Source: Candidatus Aminicenantota bacterium (GTDB lineage: Bacteria > Acidobacteriota > Aminicenantia > UBA2199). From it: a stretch of 44,524 bases of DNA. Position 1 is the stretch's first letter. Every line of letters starts with the position of its first letter. Location: assembly GCA_029938635.1 (NCBI GenBank), contig JAOZUQ010000018.1, forward strand, positions 1-44,524, written 5' to 3'. A program made the translations under genes and the position numbers. Positions 15,688 through 23,930 of the stretch are shown here, piece by piece. The notes beneath the pieces were generated by a model. The model was not told where the DNA came from. It did not search any database and saw only the letters and a list, made by a program, of their open reading frames with translations.

Positions 15688-17037
15688 ATGAAGAATTTTA
15701 ATATGTATGAAATAATAATGAAGAAGAGGGACGGGAACACTCTTCAGAAAGAGGAACTTCAGGCGGTAATAGACGGGTATGTAGATGGTAGTATTCCCGA
15801 TTATCAAATATCGGCTCTTCTAATGGCCATATTTCTGAACGGACTTGATCAGAGAGAGACAGAGGACTTTACCAGTATTATGCTTAAATCAGGAGATAGT
15901 ATTTCTCTCGAAGGAATTGACGGGGTTAAGGTTGATAAACACAGCACGGGCGGAGTAGGGGACAAGGTCAGTTTTATAGTCTCACCGATCGTTGCTGCCT
16001 GTGGAGTAAGGGTCCCTATGCTTTCAGGAAGGGCTCTCGGCCATACAGGCGGGACACTGGACAAACTCGAATCGATCCCCGGCTTTAATGTTTTTCTTAA
16101 AGTGGATCAGTTCCGGAAGACCCTTGAAAAATGCGGGATGGTGATCTCAGGGCAGACAGACAATATTGTTCCGGCAGATAAAAAATTATATGCTCTCCGG
16201 GACACAACTGCCACGGTCAACAGTATTCCTCTCATAACCAGCAGTATAATGTCGAAAAAACTTGCACTCGGTACGGATGCCATTGTTCTTGATGTGAAGA
16301 CTGGGAGTGGGGCATTTCTCCCTGATATAAAAGACGGGATTGAATTATGTAAATCAATGGTTAATATCGGTGAAAAGAGCGGCAGGAAAACACTGGGACT
16401 TATAACTAATATGGATGAACCGCTCGGTACTGCAGTGGGGAATTCCCTGGAGATCATTGAATCGATAGAGTGTCTGAAAGGGAACGGTCCTGATGATCTG
16501 ATGAATGTCACATTCGCCCTTGGGGCATGTATGCTTATTGCTGCCGGAGCTGAAGATGATTTCGGAACTGCGATTGAAAAGCTTAAGGAGACTATCCGTT
16601 CAGGCAAGGCTCTGGAGGTTTTCAGAGAATTTATTGAGGCTCAGGGTGGTGATCCGAATGTTTGTGATGATTACACATTATTCGGTGATAGCAGTGCTGA
16701 ATGGGAGTTAAAAGCAGAAAGCAGTGGATATATAAGTTTTATTAATGCATTTGAGATCGGAATGAGTGCAATTGATATCGGAGCCGGCAGGAGAAAGAAA
16801 GATGATCTGATCGATCATACAGCCGGATTTATTTTTCATAAAAGATCCGGTGACAAGATTAAGTCAGGGGATACAATTATAACCGTTCGCTCTTCGGGAA
16901 AAGAGGATAGGACGGAAGTTGAGAAGCGGTTGTTGAATTCCATCAAGATCACGTCTGCTGCTCCCGACAAGCCTGAACTGGTATATTATTTTGCTGATAA
17001 GAATGGTATGTGGGATTGGAAGGAAGTTTCAGGATAA
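15688..17037 (+). CDS. deoA: Pyrimidine-nucleoside (thymidine) phosphorylase
   Basis: Splits thymidine, deoxyuridine or uridine with phosphate into base and (deoxy)ribose 1-phosphate. 449 residues from the ATG at 15688, chosen over an upstream in-frame start at 15655 because AGGAAAAG precedes it and the upstream part overlaps cdd. The family signature is intact: VDKHSTGGVGDKVS (phosphate site), SGRALGHTGGTLDKLESIPG and DVKTGSGAF. The sequence cannot decide between DeoA and the broader Pdp specificity. It converges on the BMC array, ending 17 bases from the last shell gene, with no clear terminator between. Its product needs a phosphopentomutase, not found here, to become the DeoC/RpiB substrate. 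Confidence 0.94.
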   Translation: MKNFNMYEIIMKKRDGNTLQKEELQAVIDGYVDGSIPDYQISALLMAIFLNGLDQRETEDFTSIMLKSGDSISLEGIDGVKVDKHSTGGVGDKVSFIVSPIVAACGVRVPMLSGRALGHTGGTLDKLESIPGFNVFLKVDQFRKTLEKCGMVISGQTDNIVPADKKLYALRDTTATVNSIPLITSSIMSKKLALGTDAIVLDVKTGSGAFLPDIKDGIELCKSMVNIGEKSGRKTLGLITNMDEPLGTAVGNSLEIIESIECLKGNGPDDLMNVTFALGACMLIAAGAEDDFGTAIEKLKETIRSGKALEVFREFIEAQGGDPNVCDDYTLFGDSSAEWELKAESSGYISFINAFEIGMSAIDIGAGRRKKDDLIDHTAGFIFHKRSGDKIKSGDTIITVRSSGKEDRTEVEKRLLNSIKITSAAPDKPELVYYFADKNGMWDWKEVSG

Positions 17038-17054
17038 GATCCGGATCCGGAATA

Positions 17055-17324
17055 TTATATTAAGTTTACCTGGTCAACAATTCCAACTATGATCGATCTT
17101 AGAGGAGCATCTTTGTCATCTACGATCTGCCGTGCAGAATTCCCCTCATCTATAACCAGGACTACTTCACCGGCTCCGGCCCCTACACTGTCGACCGCTA
17201 TAAGATAATCTCCGGTAGGATTCTTATTGCTGTCCAGCTTGTCTACTAATAGTAGTTTTTTCCCGTCATAGAACTCGTGATTAATGGTTGAATATATGGA
17301 ACCGGCAACTTTTCCGAGGATCAT
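17055..17324 (-). CDS. BMC-P shell vertex protein 1 (EutN/CcmL family)
   Basis: 89 residues beginning MILGKVAGSIYST, with AVDSVGAGAGEVVLVI and a C-terminal IVGIVDQV, the pattern of EutN/CcmL/CsoS4 pentamers that cap the vertices of microcompartment shells. Last gene of the BMC operon; its start overlaps the stop of the second BMC-P gene by four bases. Three different BMC-P genes in one locus is common in catabolic BMCs. Confidence 0.95.
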   Translation of the reverse strand: MILGKVAGSIYSTINHEFYDGKKLLLVDKLDSNKNPTGDYLIAVDSVGAGAGEVVLVIDEGNSARQIVDDKDAPLRSIIVGIVDQVNLI

Positions 17325-17605
17325 TCTTTTTCACCTTTAAGTATTTCCACACCATCAACTATCCCTATGATCGTATGATCGACCGGGACGAACCATGTTT
17401 CAAGAGCAAGTGCAGCTTCACGTCCACCTTCGTAATAAACCAACTCACCTTTTCCGGCCATATAGGTAGGATCTGCCGCAACGATCTGTCCCCCCTTCGG
17501 TTTCCTGTCCCTGTCAAGAGGCTGAATCAGGAGCATTGGTACCCCTTCAAGTCCCTCATAGATCACAGCAGGAGTAACGGTACCGATGACTTTTCCCAAT
17601 AACAT
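17321..17605 (-). CDS. BMC-P shell vertex protein 2
   Basis: 94 residues, MLLGKVIGTVTPAVIYEG, with VAADPTYMAGKGELVYY in place of the usual VD.VGAG.GE loop and closing HTIIGIVDGVEIL. Same EutN/CcmL fold as its neighbour but clearly diverged from it, so this is not a recent duplicate. It overlaps both neighbours by one to four bases, implying tight translational coupling. Confidence 0.94.
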   Translation of the reverse strand: MLLGKVIGTVTPAVIYEGLEGVPMLLIQPLDRDRKPKGGQIVAADPTYMAGKGELVYYEGGREAALALETWFVPVDHTIIGIVDGVEILKGEKE

Positions 17606-18213
17606 TATTGTTCTCCATCCCTGACAGATAAGGTAACGGAATCTTTAAAACTTGTGGAGGTGTTTATCTGATCAGATGTTTCTCCGACCGGCCTCGGGAT
17701 TATGGTTATATCCACAATAGAACCATTCTCCGCAAGGGCAACTTTGCTGATACTTACTGCTGTTTCGACCTCTTCCAGTTTCCCGGTAAAAATAACAACT
17801 CCTTTTCCTCCGAGATCATCCGCCATCCTGATCTCAATTATATCTACATCCGCTCCCTTGATCCCAGAGTCAGCCGCCCTGATAACTGAAGGGACGGACC
17901 GGGTCTCTATAGTAGCGATACATTCGCCTTTACATTTTTTCCTTTTTCCGAAAAGTGCATCGAAAACTATTTCATGGACATCGGGGAGGTGTAATGAGTC
18001 GGTTATTGAATCTCCTCCCGTCAGGAGTCCTTTTTTGTATGCCTCATCGACAGAGGCTACAGATCCTCCGATAAGTATAAGATATTTTCCACTATGTATA
18101 GATCCCGATCTGATCATTGATAATGGTGAGTGCTTAATCATTGTATCACTCGTCAATATTCCTTTAGCGACACTTTTAAGTTCTATAACGGCTATTGACG
18201 GGTATTTTTTCAT
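17605..18213 (-). CDS. BMC-T tandem-domain shell protein (single-layer type)
   Basis: 202 residues with two BMC domains: about 1-86 (SIAVIELKSVAKGILTSDTM, GGSVASVDEAYKKGL) and about 97-175 (CIATIETRSVPSVIRAADSG, GKLEEVETAVSISK). Such proteins assemble as trimers that mimic hexamers and occupy shell facets; PduT-type members carry an Fe-S cluster at the pore. Here two cysteines, C94 and C98, lie at the junction just before domain 2 (KKCKGEC), a possible metal or disulfide site. The last 25 residues after the second domain form a polar Ser/Thr-rich tail. Overlaps the aldehyde dehydrogenase gene by one base. Confidence 0.92.
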   Translation of the reverse strand: MKKYPSIAVIELKSVAKGILTSDTMIKHSPLSMIRSGSIHSGKYLILIGGSVASVDEAYKKGLLTGGDSITDSLHLPDVHEIVFDALFGKRKKCKGECIATIETRSVPSVIRAADSGIKGADVDIIEIRMADDLGGKGVVIFTGKLEEVETAVSISKVALAENGSIVDITIIPRPVGETSDQINTSTSFKDSVTLSVRDGEQ

Positions 18214-19637
18214 TATACTATTCTAAAATGGTCAACTAGGACACATCTCCTTTCTCTTGAAAAACTTCTCGGGTTGGTTATCCCTTCACCTGTGGGGCTG
18301 GCGATTGAGAATGAACAATATCCTTCTCCACCGAAACCAAGCCCGGCAACTGAGGGGCCGTTCTTTACAAAAATACTGCAGTTTATCTCTTTTGCCATCC
18401 GGCTCAGTTTGTCAATATTTTTTGAATGCATGACTGCAGTATGCCTGAATCCATGTTCGGCTTTAATTGCCACATCTATTCCATAATCAACATCCGATAC
18501 CCTGACCAGAGGGATGACCGGCAGAAGTTGTTCCGTCCATACGAGAGGGTGGTCCTCTATAACAGGTGCAACAGCTATCCTGATATCAGGAGAGACATCC
18601 ACGCCGATCTCTTTTAGTATTACCTGAATATTTTTCCCGATATAATTCTTATTTATTACTCCGGGTTTTCCCGGCCCTTTTTGTTCTGTGAAGAGAACTT
18701 TATCAAGTTTGGTGATCTGCTCTTCTGACAATACAATTGCATTATTTCTTGAAAAAGCATCAAGAAGTTGATCTGCAATCGATTCTACTGCAAATATCTC
18801 TTTCTCAAGGACACAGATGATATTATTGTCGAGAGAAGCTCCTTTCACTATACATTTTGCGGCGTTTTCAATGTCTGCTGTCTCATCCACAACTACAGGA
18901 GGGTTCCCGGGGCCGGCACAAATTGCCCGTTTCCCGCTCTCCATTGCAGCTTTAACAACAGCTTCTCCCCCGGTAACTACGAGGAGGTTTATGCCTGGAT
19001 GTTTCATTAGCTCGGAAGCTGTCTGGATTGTTGGAGATTCGACGGTTGTTACAACATTCTCGGGTCCTCCGGCCTCTGTAATAGCTTTGTTCAATAGCTG
19101 AATGTTATATATGCTTACTTTCTTTGCATTCGGATGAGCGTTGAAAACAACTGAATTTCCTGCGGCTAACATCCCTATTGTATTACAGATTATAGTTGAT
19201 GTCGGATTGGTCGATGGAGTAATGGAACCGATAACTCCATGTGGAGCAAGCTCCATTAATGTGAGGCCGTGATCTCCCGAGGATGCATCCGGTTTCAAGA
19301 TTTCGATACCTGGAGTTTTATTGATAACAAGATGGTTCTTCTGGATTTTATCCTCTAATCTTCCCATTCCCGTTTCGTCCCAGGCCATCTTTGCAAGTTC
19401 CTCAGAATAGTTCAACATCTCTTTTCTGATATTTGAAATGATCTCCACTCTTTTTTCCAGGGGAAGATCTACGAATTTTTTCTGGGCTATAGCTGCTGCA
19501 TTTACTGCCGAATCTACGGAAGTGAATATTCCGTTACCAATAGTTGAAACTATATTAATCTGATTATTCTCTTTATTAAGAAGAGAGACCACTCTCTCTG
19601 CGATACTGTCGATCTCTTCTTTTTTCAATGGTGCCAT
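18213..19637 (-). CDS. BMC-associated CoA-acylating aldehyde dehydrogenase
   Basis: 474 residues of the PduP/EutE-type family converting an aldehyde plus CoA and NAD+ to acyl-CoA. Catalytic Cys275 lies in NNIICVLEKE; PSTNPTSTIICNTIGML and CAGPGNPPVVVDE form the nucleotide and CoA site. Residues 4-20 (LKKEEIDSIAERVVSLL) are a short amphipathic helix followed by a polar linker, the layout of encapsulation peptides that bring cargo into the shell. With DeoC as neighbour the expected substrate is acetaldehyde and the product acetyl-CoA. It sits within the run of shell genes, as core enzymes usually do. Confidence 0.95.
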   Translation of the reverse strand: MAPLKKEEIDSIAERVVSLLNKENNQINIVSTIGNGIFTSVDSAVNAAAIAQKKFVDLPLEKRVEIISNIRKEMLNYSEELAKMAWDETGMGRLEDKIQKNHLVINKTPGIEILKPDASSGDHGLTLMELAPHGVIGSITPSTNPTSTIICNTIGMLAAGNSVVFNAHPNAKKVSIYNIQLLNKAITEAGGPENVVTTVESPTIQTASELMKHPGINLLVVTGGEAVVKAAMESGKRAICAGPGNPPVVVDETADIENAAKCIVKGASLDNNIICVLEKEIFAVESIADQLLDAFSRNNAIVLSEEQITKLDKVLFTEQKGPGKPGVINKNYIGKNIQVILKEIGVDVSPDIRIAVAPVIEDHPLVWTEQLLPVIPLVRVSDVDYGIDVAIKAEHGFRHTAVMHSKNIDKLSRMAKEINCSIFVKNGPSVAGLGFGGEGYCSFSIASPTGEGITNPRSFSRERRCVLVDHFRIV

Positions 19638-19717
19638 TTTGATCTCCTGAAAGATGAATGCCCTGAAACGGGAAGTTTAAAAAACTTTTCTTCCTTCTGT
19701 TCTGATCCGGACTTTGC

Positions 19718-20017
19718 TCAGTCGTCTGCGCCTTTTTTATAAACTGTTTTTCCCTCAACCTCCCAATTGTCTACAATGGCCATGACCACTGCATCACACG
19801 GGCGGTTTTCTGTCCTTTTTGTCTGTCTGGCCGAGCTTCCACTAGCATACAGGACGATCTCACCCACGCCGGCATCAACTGCATCGGCGGCAACTACAAT
19901 GCCACCTTTCACTTTCCCTTCGGAATCTATCTGTTGAAGGAGGAGGAACTTAAGTCCGTCCATACTTGATTCCTTCTGGGTTGATACAATAGTACCGATA
20001 ACTTTAGCGAGGATCAT
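19718..20017 (-). CDS. BMC-P shell vertex protein 3
   Basis: 99 residues, MILAKVIGTIVSTQKESSMDG, with VAADAVDAGVGEIVLYASGSSARQT and a closing VVMAIVDNWEV. It is a EutN/CcmL-family pentamer, with a slightly longer C-terminal tail (KTVYKKGADD). Lies 15 bases after the BMC-H gene and 80 bases before the aldehyde dehydrogenase. Confidence 0.95.
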   Translation of the reverse strand: MILAKVIGTIVSTQKESSMDGLKFLLLQQIDSEGKVKGGIVVAADAVDAGVGEIVLYASGSSARQTKRTENRPCDAVVMAIVDNWEVEGKTVYKKGADD

Positions 20018-20032
20018 ATTTTCTCCAAAAGG

Positions 20033-20341
20033 TTATTTGTCCTTCATTTCAGATTTTGCTTCTTTTGTCCTTCCTAATGGTATAACAGCATCAACATTCT
20101 GATGAGGCCTTGCAATGATATGGATAGCAACAACTTCACCAACCCTTGCAGCTCCAACTCTGCCGGCATCGCAGGCCGCTTTTACCGCTGCTACATCACC
20201 ACGGATTATTACACATACATATCCGCCGCCTGTTTTCTCATATGATACCAGTTCCACTTTTGCAGCTTTTACCATTGAATCTGCTGCCTCTACTGCTGCC
20301 GGAAAACTTCTTGTTTCTAACATTCCCAGTGCTTCTGCCAT
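20033..20341 (-). CDS. BMC-H hexameric shell protein
   Basis: 102 residues, the canonical single BMC domain: [52 protein letters not shown] and [12 protein letters not shown], as in PduA/EutM-type facet proteins. It is the only BMC-H in the locus, so it should be the bulk shell protein. The segment between strands, which lines the pore, reads [11 protein letters not shown], where PduA-like proteins have KIGSG. Strong Shine-Dalgarno (AGGAGGAAAAA). Confidence 0.97.
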   Translation of the reverse strand: MAEALGMLETRSFPAAVEAADSMVKAAKVELVSYEKTGGGYVCVIIRGDVAAVKAACDAGRVGAARVGEVVAIHIIARPHQNVDAVIPLGRTKEAKSEMKDK

Positions 20342-20375
20342 TTTTTCCTCCTATTTAATCAATCATATATTTTAT

Positions 20376-20999
20376 TTATTTGTGATCTGTTCTTCCTGTT
20401 ACATCTTCGATCGCATTTACAGCTGCTCTCCATCCGACATCGATATCCTTCTCGTCTCCTCCGAGATATACCCTTCCGAAACTGCCGAATGATCTGACTT
20501 CCAGAATATTAATGGAAGCGGCTTTCTCAGCTTCGTTAGCTGCCAGAGCTGCATAGGCCGCAGGCTGGACCTCCAATACGAACATTGTTTCGCCGGGGAC
20601 TATCAGGTTGCCGTGTCTCATCCTGTTTATCAATTGGGTCTGATAATCATCTATATTTCTGATAACCTGTTGAGAATAGATCTTCGGTTTCCACCTGTCC
20701 TCTTCTTTACAGTCGAGAGCTTCCAGAATAGCTCTGCCGGCCTGTCTGACATCCGCCTGAGAATCAGAGTGGATCTCCAGCATCCCGAACAGCCTTTCAA
20801 CTATCTGCATACCTGGTGTCACATTTGTCGATTTTAATGCGATATCGGTTACTCTGTTGATTTCAATTCCGGGAGAGATCTCAATATAAAGTGAAGCCAT
20901 CCCGGCAACAGGGAGAAAGCCCTGTGCAATAGTACCCAGAAATGCTGCATACTGGGGTTGAAGCTTATCTAAAAAAACAAATGCTCTGAGATCAACCAA
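20376..20999 (-). CDS. BMC-T double-stacking shell protein (CsoS1D/CcmP-like)
   Basis: 207 residues with two permuted BMC domains. The opening [20 protein letters not shown], then [18 protein letters not shown] and GLLEVH-like [18 protein letters not shown], is the signature of the CsoS1D/CcmP group. Two such trimers stack face to face with gated pores. The second domain contains [25 protein letters not shown] and [17 protein letters not shown]. Gated pores of this type are proposed to pass larger metabolites, fitting pentose phosphates and CoA or NAD cofactors. It directly follows the RpiB-DeoC gene. Confidence 0.94.
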   Translation of the reverse strand: MVDLRAFVFLDKLQPQYAAFLGTIAQGFLPVAGMASLYIEISPGIEINRVTDIALKSTNVTPGMQIVERLFGMLEIHSDSQADVRQAGRAILEALDCKEEDRWKPKIYSQQVIRNIDDYQTQLINRMRHGNLIVPGETMFVLEVQPAAYAALAANEAEKAASINILEVRSFGSFGRVYLGGDEKDIDVGWRAAVNAIEDVTGRTDHK

Positions 21000-21012
21000 T
21001 TTATCCTCCTTG

Positions 21013-22428
21013 TTAAGATGAAACCGTTACTTCATTTGCCGCTTTCAGAATCTTTATTCCTGCACTTGCACCAATGCGGGTAGCGCCGGCACTGATCATG
21101 GCCGTAGCGTCTTCAAGTGATCTGATTCCTCCTGCCGCTTTAACTCCTATTCCTGATGTACGAACTATACTGCTCATTAGTTCGACATCGGCAGCTGTTG
21201 CTCCATGGGGGCCGAATCCGGTAGAAGTTTTAACAAAATCCGCTCTGGCCTTTTTCGATAATTGGCAGGCTCTCACTTTCTCATCATCAGTGAGAAGGGC
21301 TGCCTCTATTATTACTTTGCTATGAGCTCCTCCATCCTCGCAGGCTTCACAGACTGTCCTGATATCTCTATAAACCAGGTCATCGTCTCCACTCTTGAGG
21401 GCACCTATATTGATCACCATATCTATCTCTTTTGCACCATCCCTTATAGCTCTCCTCGTTTCAAAACCTTTTATCTCCGGGACATGTGCTCCTGACGGGA
21501 ATCCTACAACTGTACATACAATAACTTCAGTTCCTCTGAGTTCCTGCGCAGCAAGAGCTACATAACTCGGACTGATACATACTGCTGCAAATTTATATTC
21601 TTTTGCTTCAGCACAAAGTTTCCTTATATCATCTGCGGTTGCATCAGGTTTCAGCAGAGTATGGTCTATACAAGCGGCAATATCACTCGGAACACAATCT
21701 GCTCCTGTAGCATCATTATATCCAAGTCTGTCCACTCCGAATTCTATAAATTTCCTCAAAGTTTCAGGCTTTCTTTCTGTATGGACACCGCATTTACATA
21801 TCATATCCGTTTCGGCGATATCAATTTGTTTGATCTCAAGTGGTTTATTATCGGATGAGATCATGGATCTAACTTTTTCAGCTATCTGATCAATGTCCTT
21901 TTCTGTTATGTCAGCCAAATTATCCTCCCCGACAGAGTTTGCCTGAGAAACAGGATGATCAACCTGTGTCCTGTTGCTGTCCAGGGCATCTATCATTGCT
22001 ACCCTTTTCAGATGGCGGTCTGTCGTACATTCATGGGTCAAAAAAGTTTCAGTTATCTGCTTTGCAAGTTCTGTACCGGTAAGTCCGGCTCCGAGAGTAA
22101 GCAAATTCGCATTATTGTGCTCTCTGGCATTCACTGCTGTTGTAACATCATAACATAGAGCAGCTCTGACCCCGTTTATTTTGTTGGCAACCATGGAAGA
22201 ACCAATCCCGGCTCCATCAACCATTATCCCTGCATCTGCTTTCCCATCAGATACAATTGTCGCGACCCGGGCTGCAAATTCGGGATAGTTTACCGGATCG
22301 GTATTTTCGGGCCCGCAATCGATAATATTATAGCCTTTCTCTTCAAGAAATTTTTTCAGGATCTCTTTAAGGAGAAATCCACCATGATCGGATCCGATCG
22401 CAATTTTGTTGATCCTTTGAGTTACCAT
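21013..22428 (-). CDS. RpiB-DeoC fusion: sugar-phosphate isomerase + deoxyribose-phosphate aldolase
   Basis: 471 residues. Residues 1-145 are an RpiB/LacAB-family isomerase ([41 protein letters not shown]). The usual catalytic Cys of RpiB (CGTGIG) is replaced by Asp71. Residues 146-247 form a linker with an amphipathic helix at 174-194 and [17 protein letters not shown] at 211-227. Residues 248-471 are DeoC ([10 protein letters not shown]) with Schiff-base Lys400 in [10 protein letters not shown], Lys430 in GVKAAGGIR and Asp336 in EIDMVIN. DeoC splits deoxyribose 5-phosphate into acetaldehyde and glyceraldehyde 3-phosphate. The isomerase half would interconvert ribose 5-phosphate and ribulose 5-phosphate if active. 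It heads the shell sub-operon behind its own promoter. Confidence 0.95.
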   Translation of the reverse strand: MVTQRINKIAIGSDHGGFLLKEILKKFLEEKGYNIIDCGPENTDPVNYPEFAARVATIVSDGKADAGIMVDGAGIGSSMVANKINGVRAALCYDVTTAVNAREHNNANLLTLGAGLTGTELAKQITETFLTHECTTDRHLKRVAMIDALDSNRTQVDHPVSQANSVGEDNLADITEKDIDQIAEKVRSMISSDNKPLEIKQIDIAETDMICKCGVHTERKPETLRKFIEFGVDRLGYNDATGADCVPSDIAACIDHTLLKPDATADDIRKLCAEAKEYKFAAVCISPSYVALAAQELRGTEVIVCTVVGFPSGAHVPEIKGFETRRAIRDGAKEIDMVINIGALKSGDDDLVYRDIRTVCEACEDGGAHSKVIIEAALLTDDEKVRACQLSKKARADFVKTSTGFGPHGATAADVELMSSIVRTSGIGVKAAGGIRSLEDATAMISAGATRIGASAGIKILKAANEVTVSS

Positions 22429-22487
22429 TCCAATTTACCTTTCCGGGTACTTTTATTAAAAACACTGCAGTCTCCGAACATCAGAAT

Positions 22488-22516
22488 ATTTTAAGGTAAA
22501 GAGGAAATTATTTCAA
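22488..22516 (-). promoter_or_regulatory. Internal promoter of the RpiB-DeoC/shell sub-operon
   Basis: Minus strand TTGAAA (22516-22511), exactly 17 bases, TAAAAT (22493-22488), in the 128-base gap after the transporter gene. Downstream lies TGATGTTCGGAG, sharing TGTTCG with the operator-like inverted repeat at the head of the whole array. The leader is about 55 bases. Confidence 0.6.
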
Positions 22517-22556
22517 TAGAAGCTGTTGTAAATATGAATTTCCGGTACTTTCTCTG

Positions 22557-23909
22557 CTACCAGATCAGAACTCCTGCCAGGGTTGCAGTCAGAAGTGTCA
22601 CAAGGGCACCACCAAGGACAGATTTCAATCCAAGGGCTGCAATATCTTTTTTCCTGTCTGGAGCGAGAGGAGCTATACCACCAAGCTGGATGGCAATGGA
22701 TGAAAAATTTGCAAATCCGCAAAGAGCGAATGTGGCCATTGTGATCCCCTTGGGAGTCATTGCATTTGTCTTTATTATTTCGACAAGGTCAAGGTATGCT
22801 ACAAATTCATTTAAAACAATTTTTGTTCCGAATAACCGCCCGAAATCAAAGGCATCCTGAGCAGGGACTCCTATTCCTATTGCAAGATATTTCAAAGGCA
22901 GTCCAAGGATCAGTTGTAGAGATAATGGCTGCCCGAATTTAGATATCAGCCATCCGTTTATTCCAATAAGGGTTCCGAAGCTCTGGAAGAGGTAGTTAAA
23001 AAGGAATATGAAGGCAATAAAAACTATGAGCATTCCACCTACATTCAATGCCAGTTTCAATCCGTCTGCCGCACCATTTGCTGCTGCTTCAATAACATTG
23101 GATGCATTTTTTTCCACTTCCATTTTTACTTTCCCGAGTGTTACAGGAACCTTTGTTTCGGGATGGAGCATTTTGGCTATGACAATGGATGCCGGAGCAG
23201 CCATTAAACTTGCAGTGATAAGATGGATTGCAAATCCTAACTGAGCTTCGCTGACAGGAACTCCTTTAGCAACTGACATCGCATGCCCGAGCATCTGAAT
23301 ATAGCTTGCCATAACACCGCCTGCGACAGTTGCCATTCCTCCGATCATAATAGTCAAAAGTTCGGATCTTGTCATTGAGGCAATATACGGCCTGATCAGA
23401 ATGGGGGCCTCGGTTTGACCTATGAAGATATTTGCTGTATTGGAAAGAGATTCCGCTCCGCTTGTTCCGAGAAGTTTAGCCATGACAACAGCCATCCCTT
23501 TTACGACCAATTGCAGCACTCCGGTATAGTAAAGGACTGCAGTCAGGGCGGCAAAGAATATTATCGTCGGGAGGACCTGGAAGGCAAAAAAGAAGCCCAG
23601 GCTTCCCTCATTTCCGGGGCTTACAGCCAGAGAACCAAATACAAACAATGATCCTTCTGTAATAAAGCTGAGGATTTTCACAACCATTCCACCAAACCAG
23701 TTAAGCATATCTTTTGGCCATCCCAGAATGAAGAACCATGATCTGAATGTCTCACCATGGATAATGAAAACAGCGAAAATCAGCTGAATAGAAAGGCCGA
23801 CCCCGACAAGCTTCCAGCTGATCTTTCTTTTATTATTGGAGAATAAAAATGCTATTCCCAGAATTAATGCTACTCCGACCAAGCCTCTAAGAACTGTTGT
23901 TAATCCCAT
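22557..23909 (-). CDS. nupC: Concentrative nucleoside transporter (CNT/NupC family)
   Basis: 450 residues, a polytopic inner-membrane protein that imports nucleosides with H+ or Na+. The CNT signatures are present: TANIFIGQTEAPILIRPYI, GGMATVAGGVMASYI and GFANFSSIAIQLGGI near the C-terminus. The ATG has AAAGGAGTG. Placed between adenosine deaminase and RpiB-DeoC, it supplies substrate for both the cytosolic salvage enzymes and the microcompartment. Confidence 0.96.
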   Translation of the reverse strand: MGLTTVLRGLVGVALILGIAFLFSNNKRKISWKLVGVGLSIQLIFAVFIIHGETFRSWFFILGWPKDMLNWFGGMVVKILSFITEGSLFVFGSLAVSPGNEGSLGFFFAFQVLPTIIFFAALTAVLYYTGVLQLVVKGMAVVMAKLLGTSGAESLSNTANIFIGQTEAPILIRPYIASMTRSELLTIMIGGMATVAGGVMASYIQMLGHAMSVAKGVPVSEAQLGFAIHLITASLMAAPASIVIAKMLHPETKVPVTLGKVKMEVEKNASNVIEAAANGAADGLKLALNVGGMLIVFIAFIFLFNYLFQSFGTLIGINGWLISKFGQPLSLQLILGLPLKYLAIGIGVPAQDAFDFGRLFGTKIVLNEFVAYLDLVEIIKTNAMTPKGITMATFALCGFANFSSIAIQLGGIAPLAPDRKKDIAALGLKSVLGGALVTLLTATLAGVLIW

Positions 23910-23930
23910 TTCACTCCTTTAGTAAGCAGG

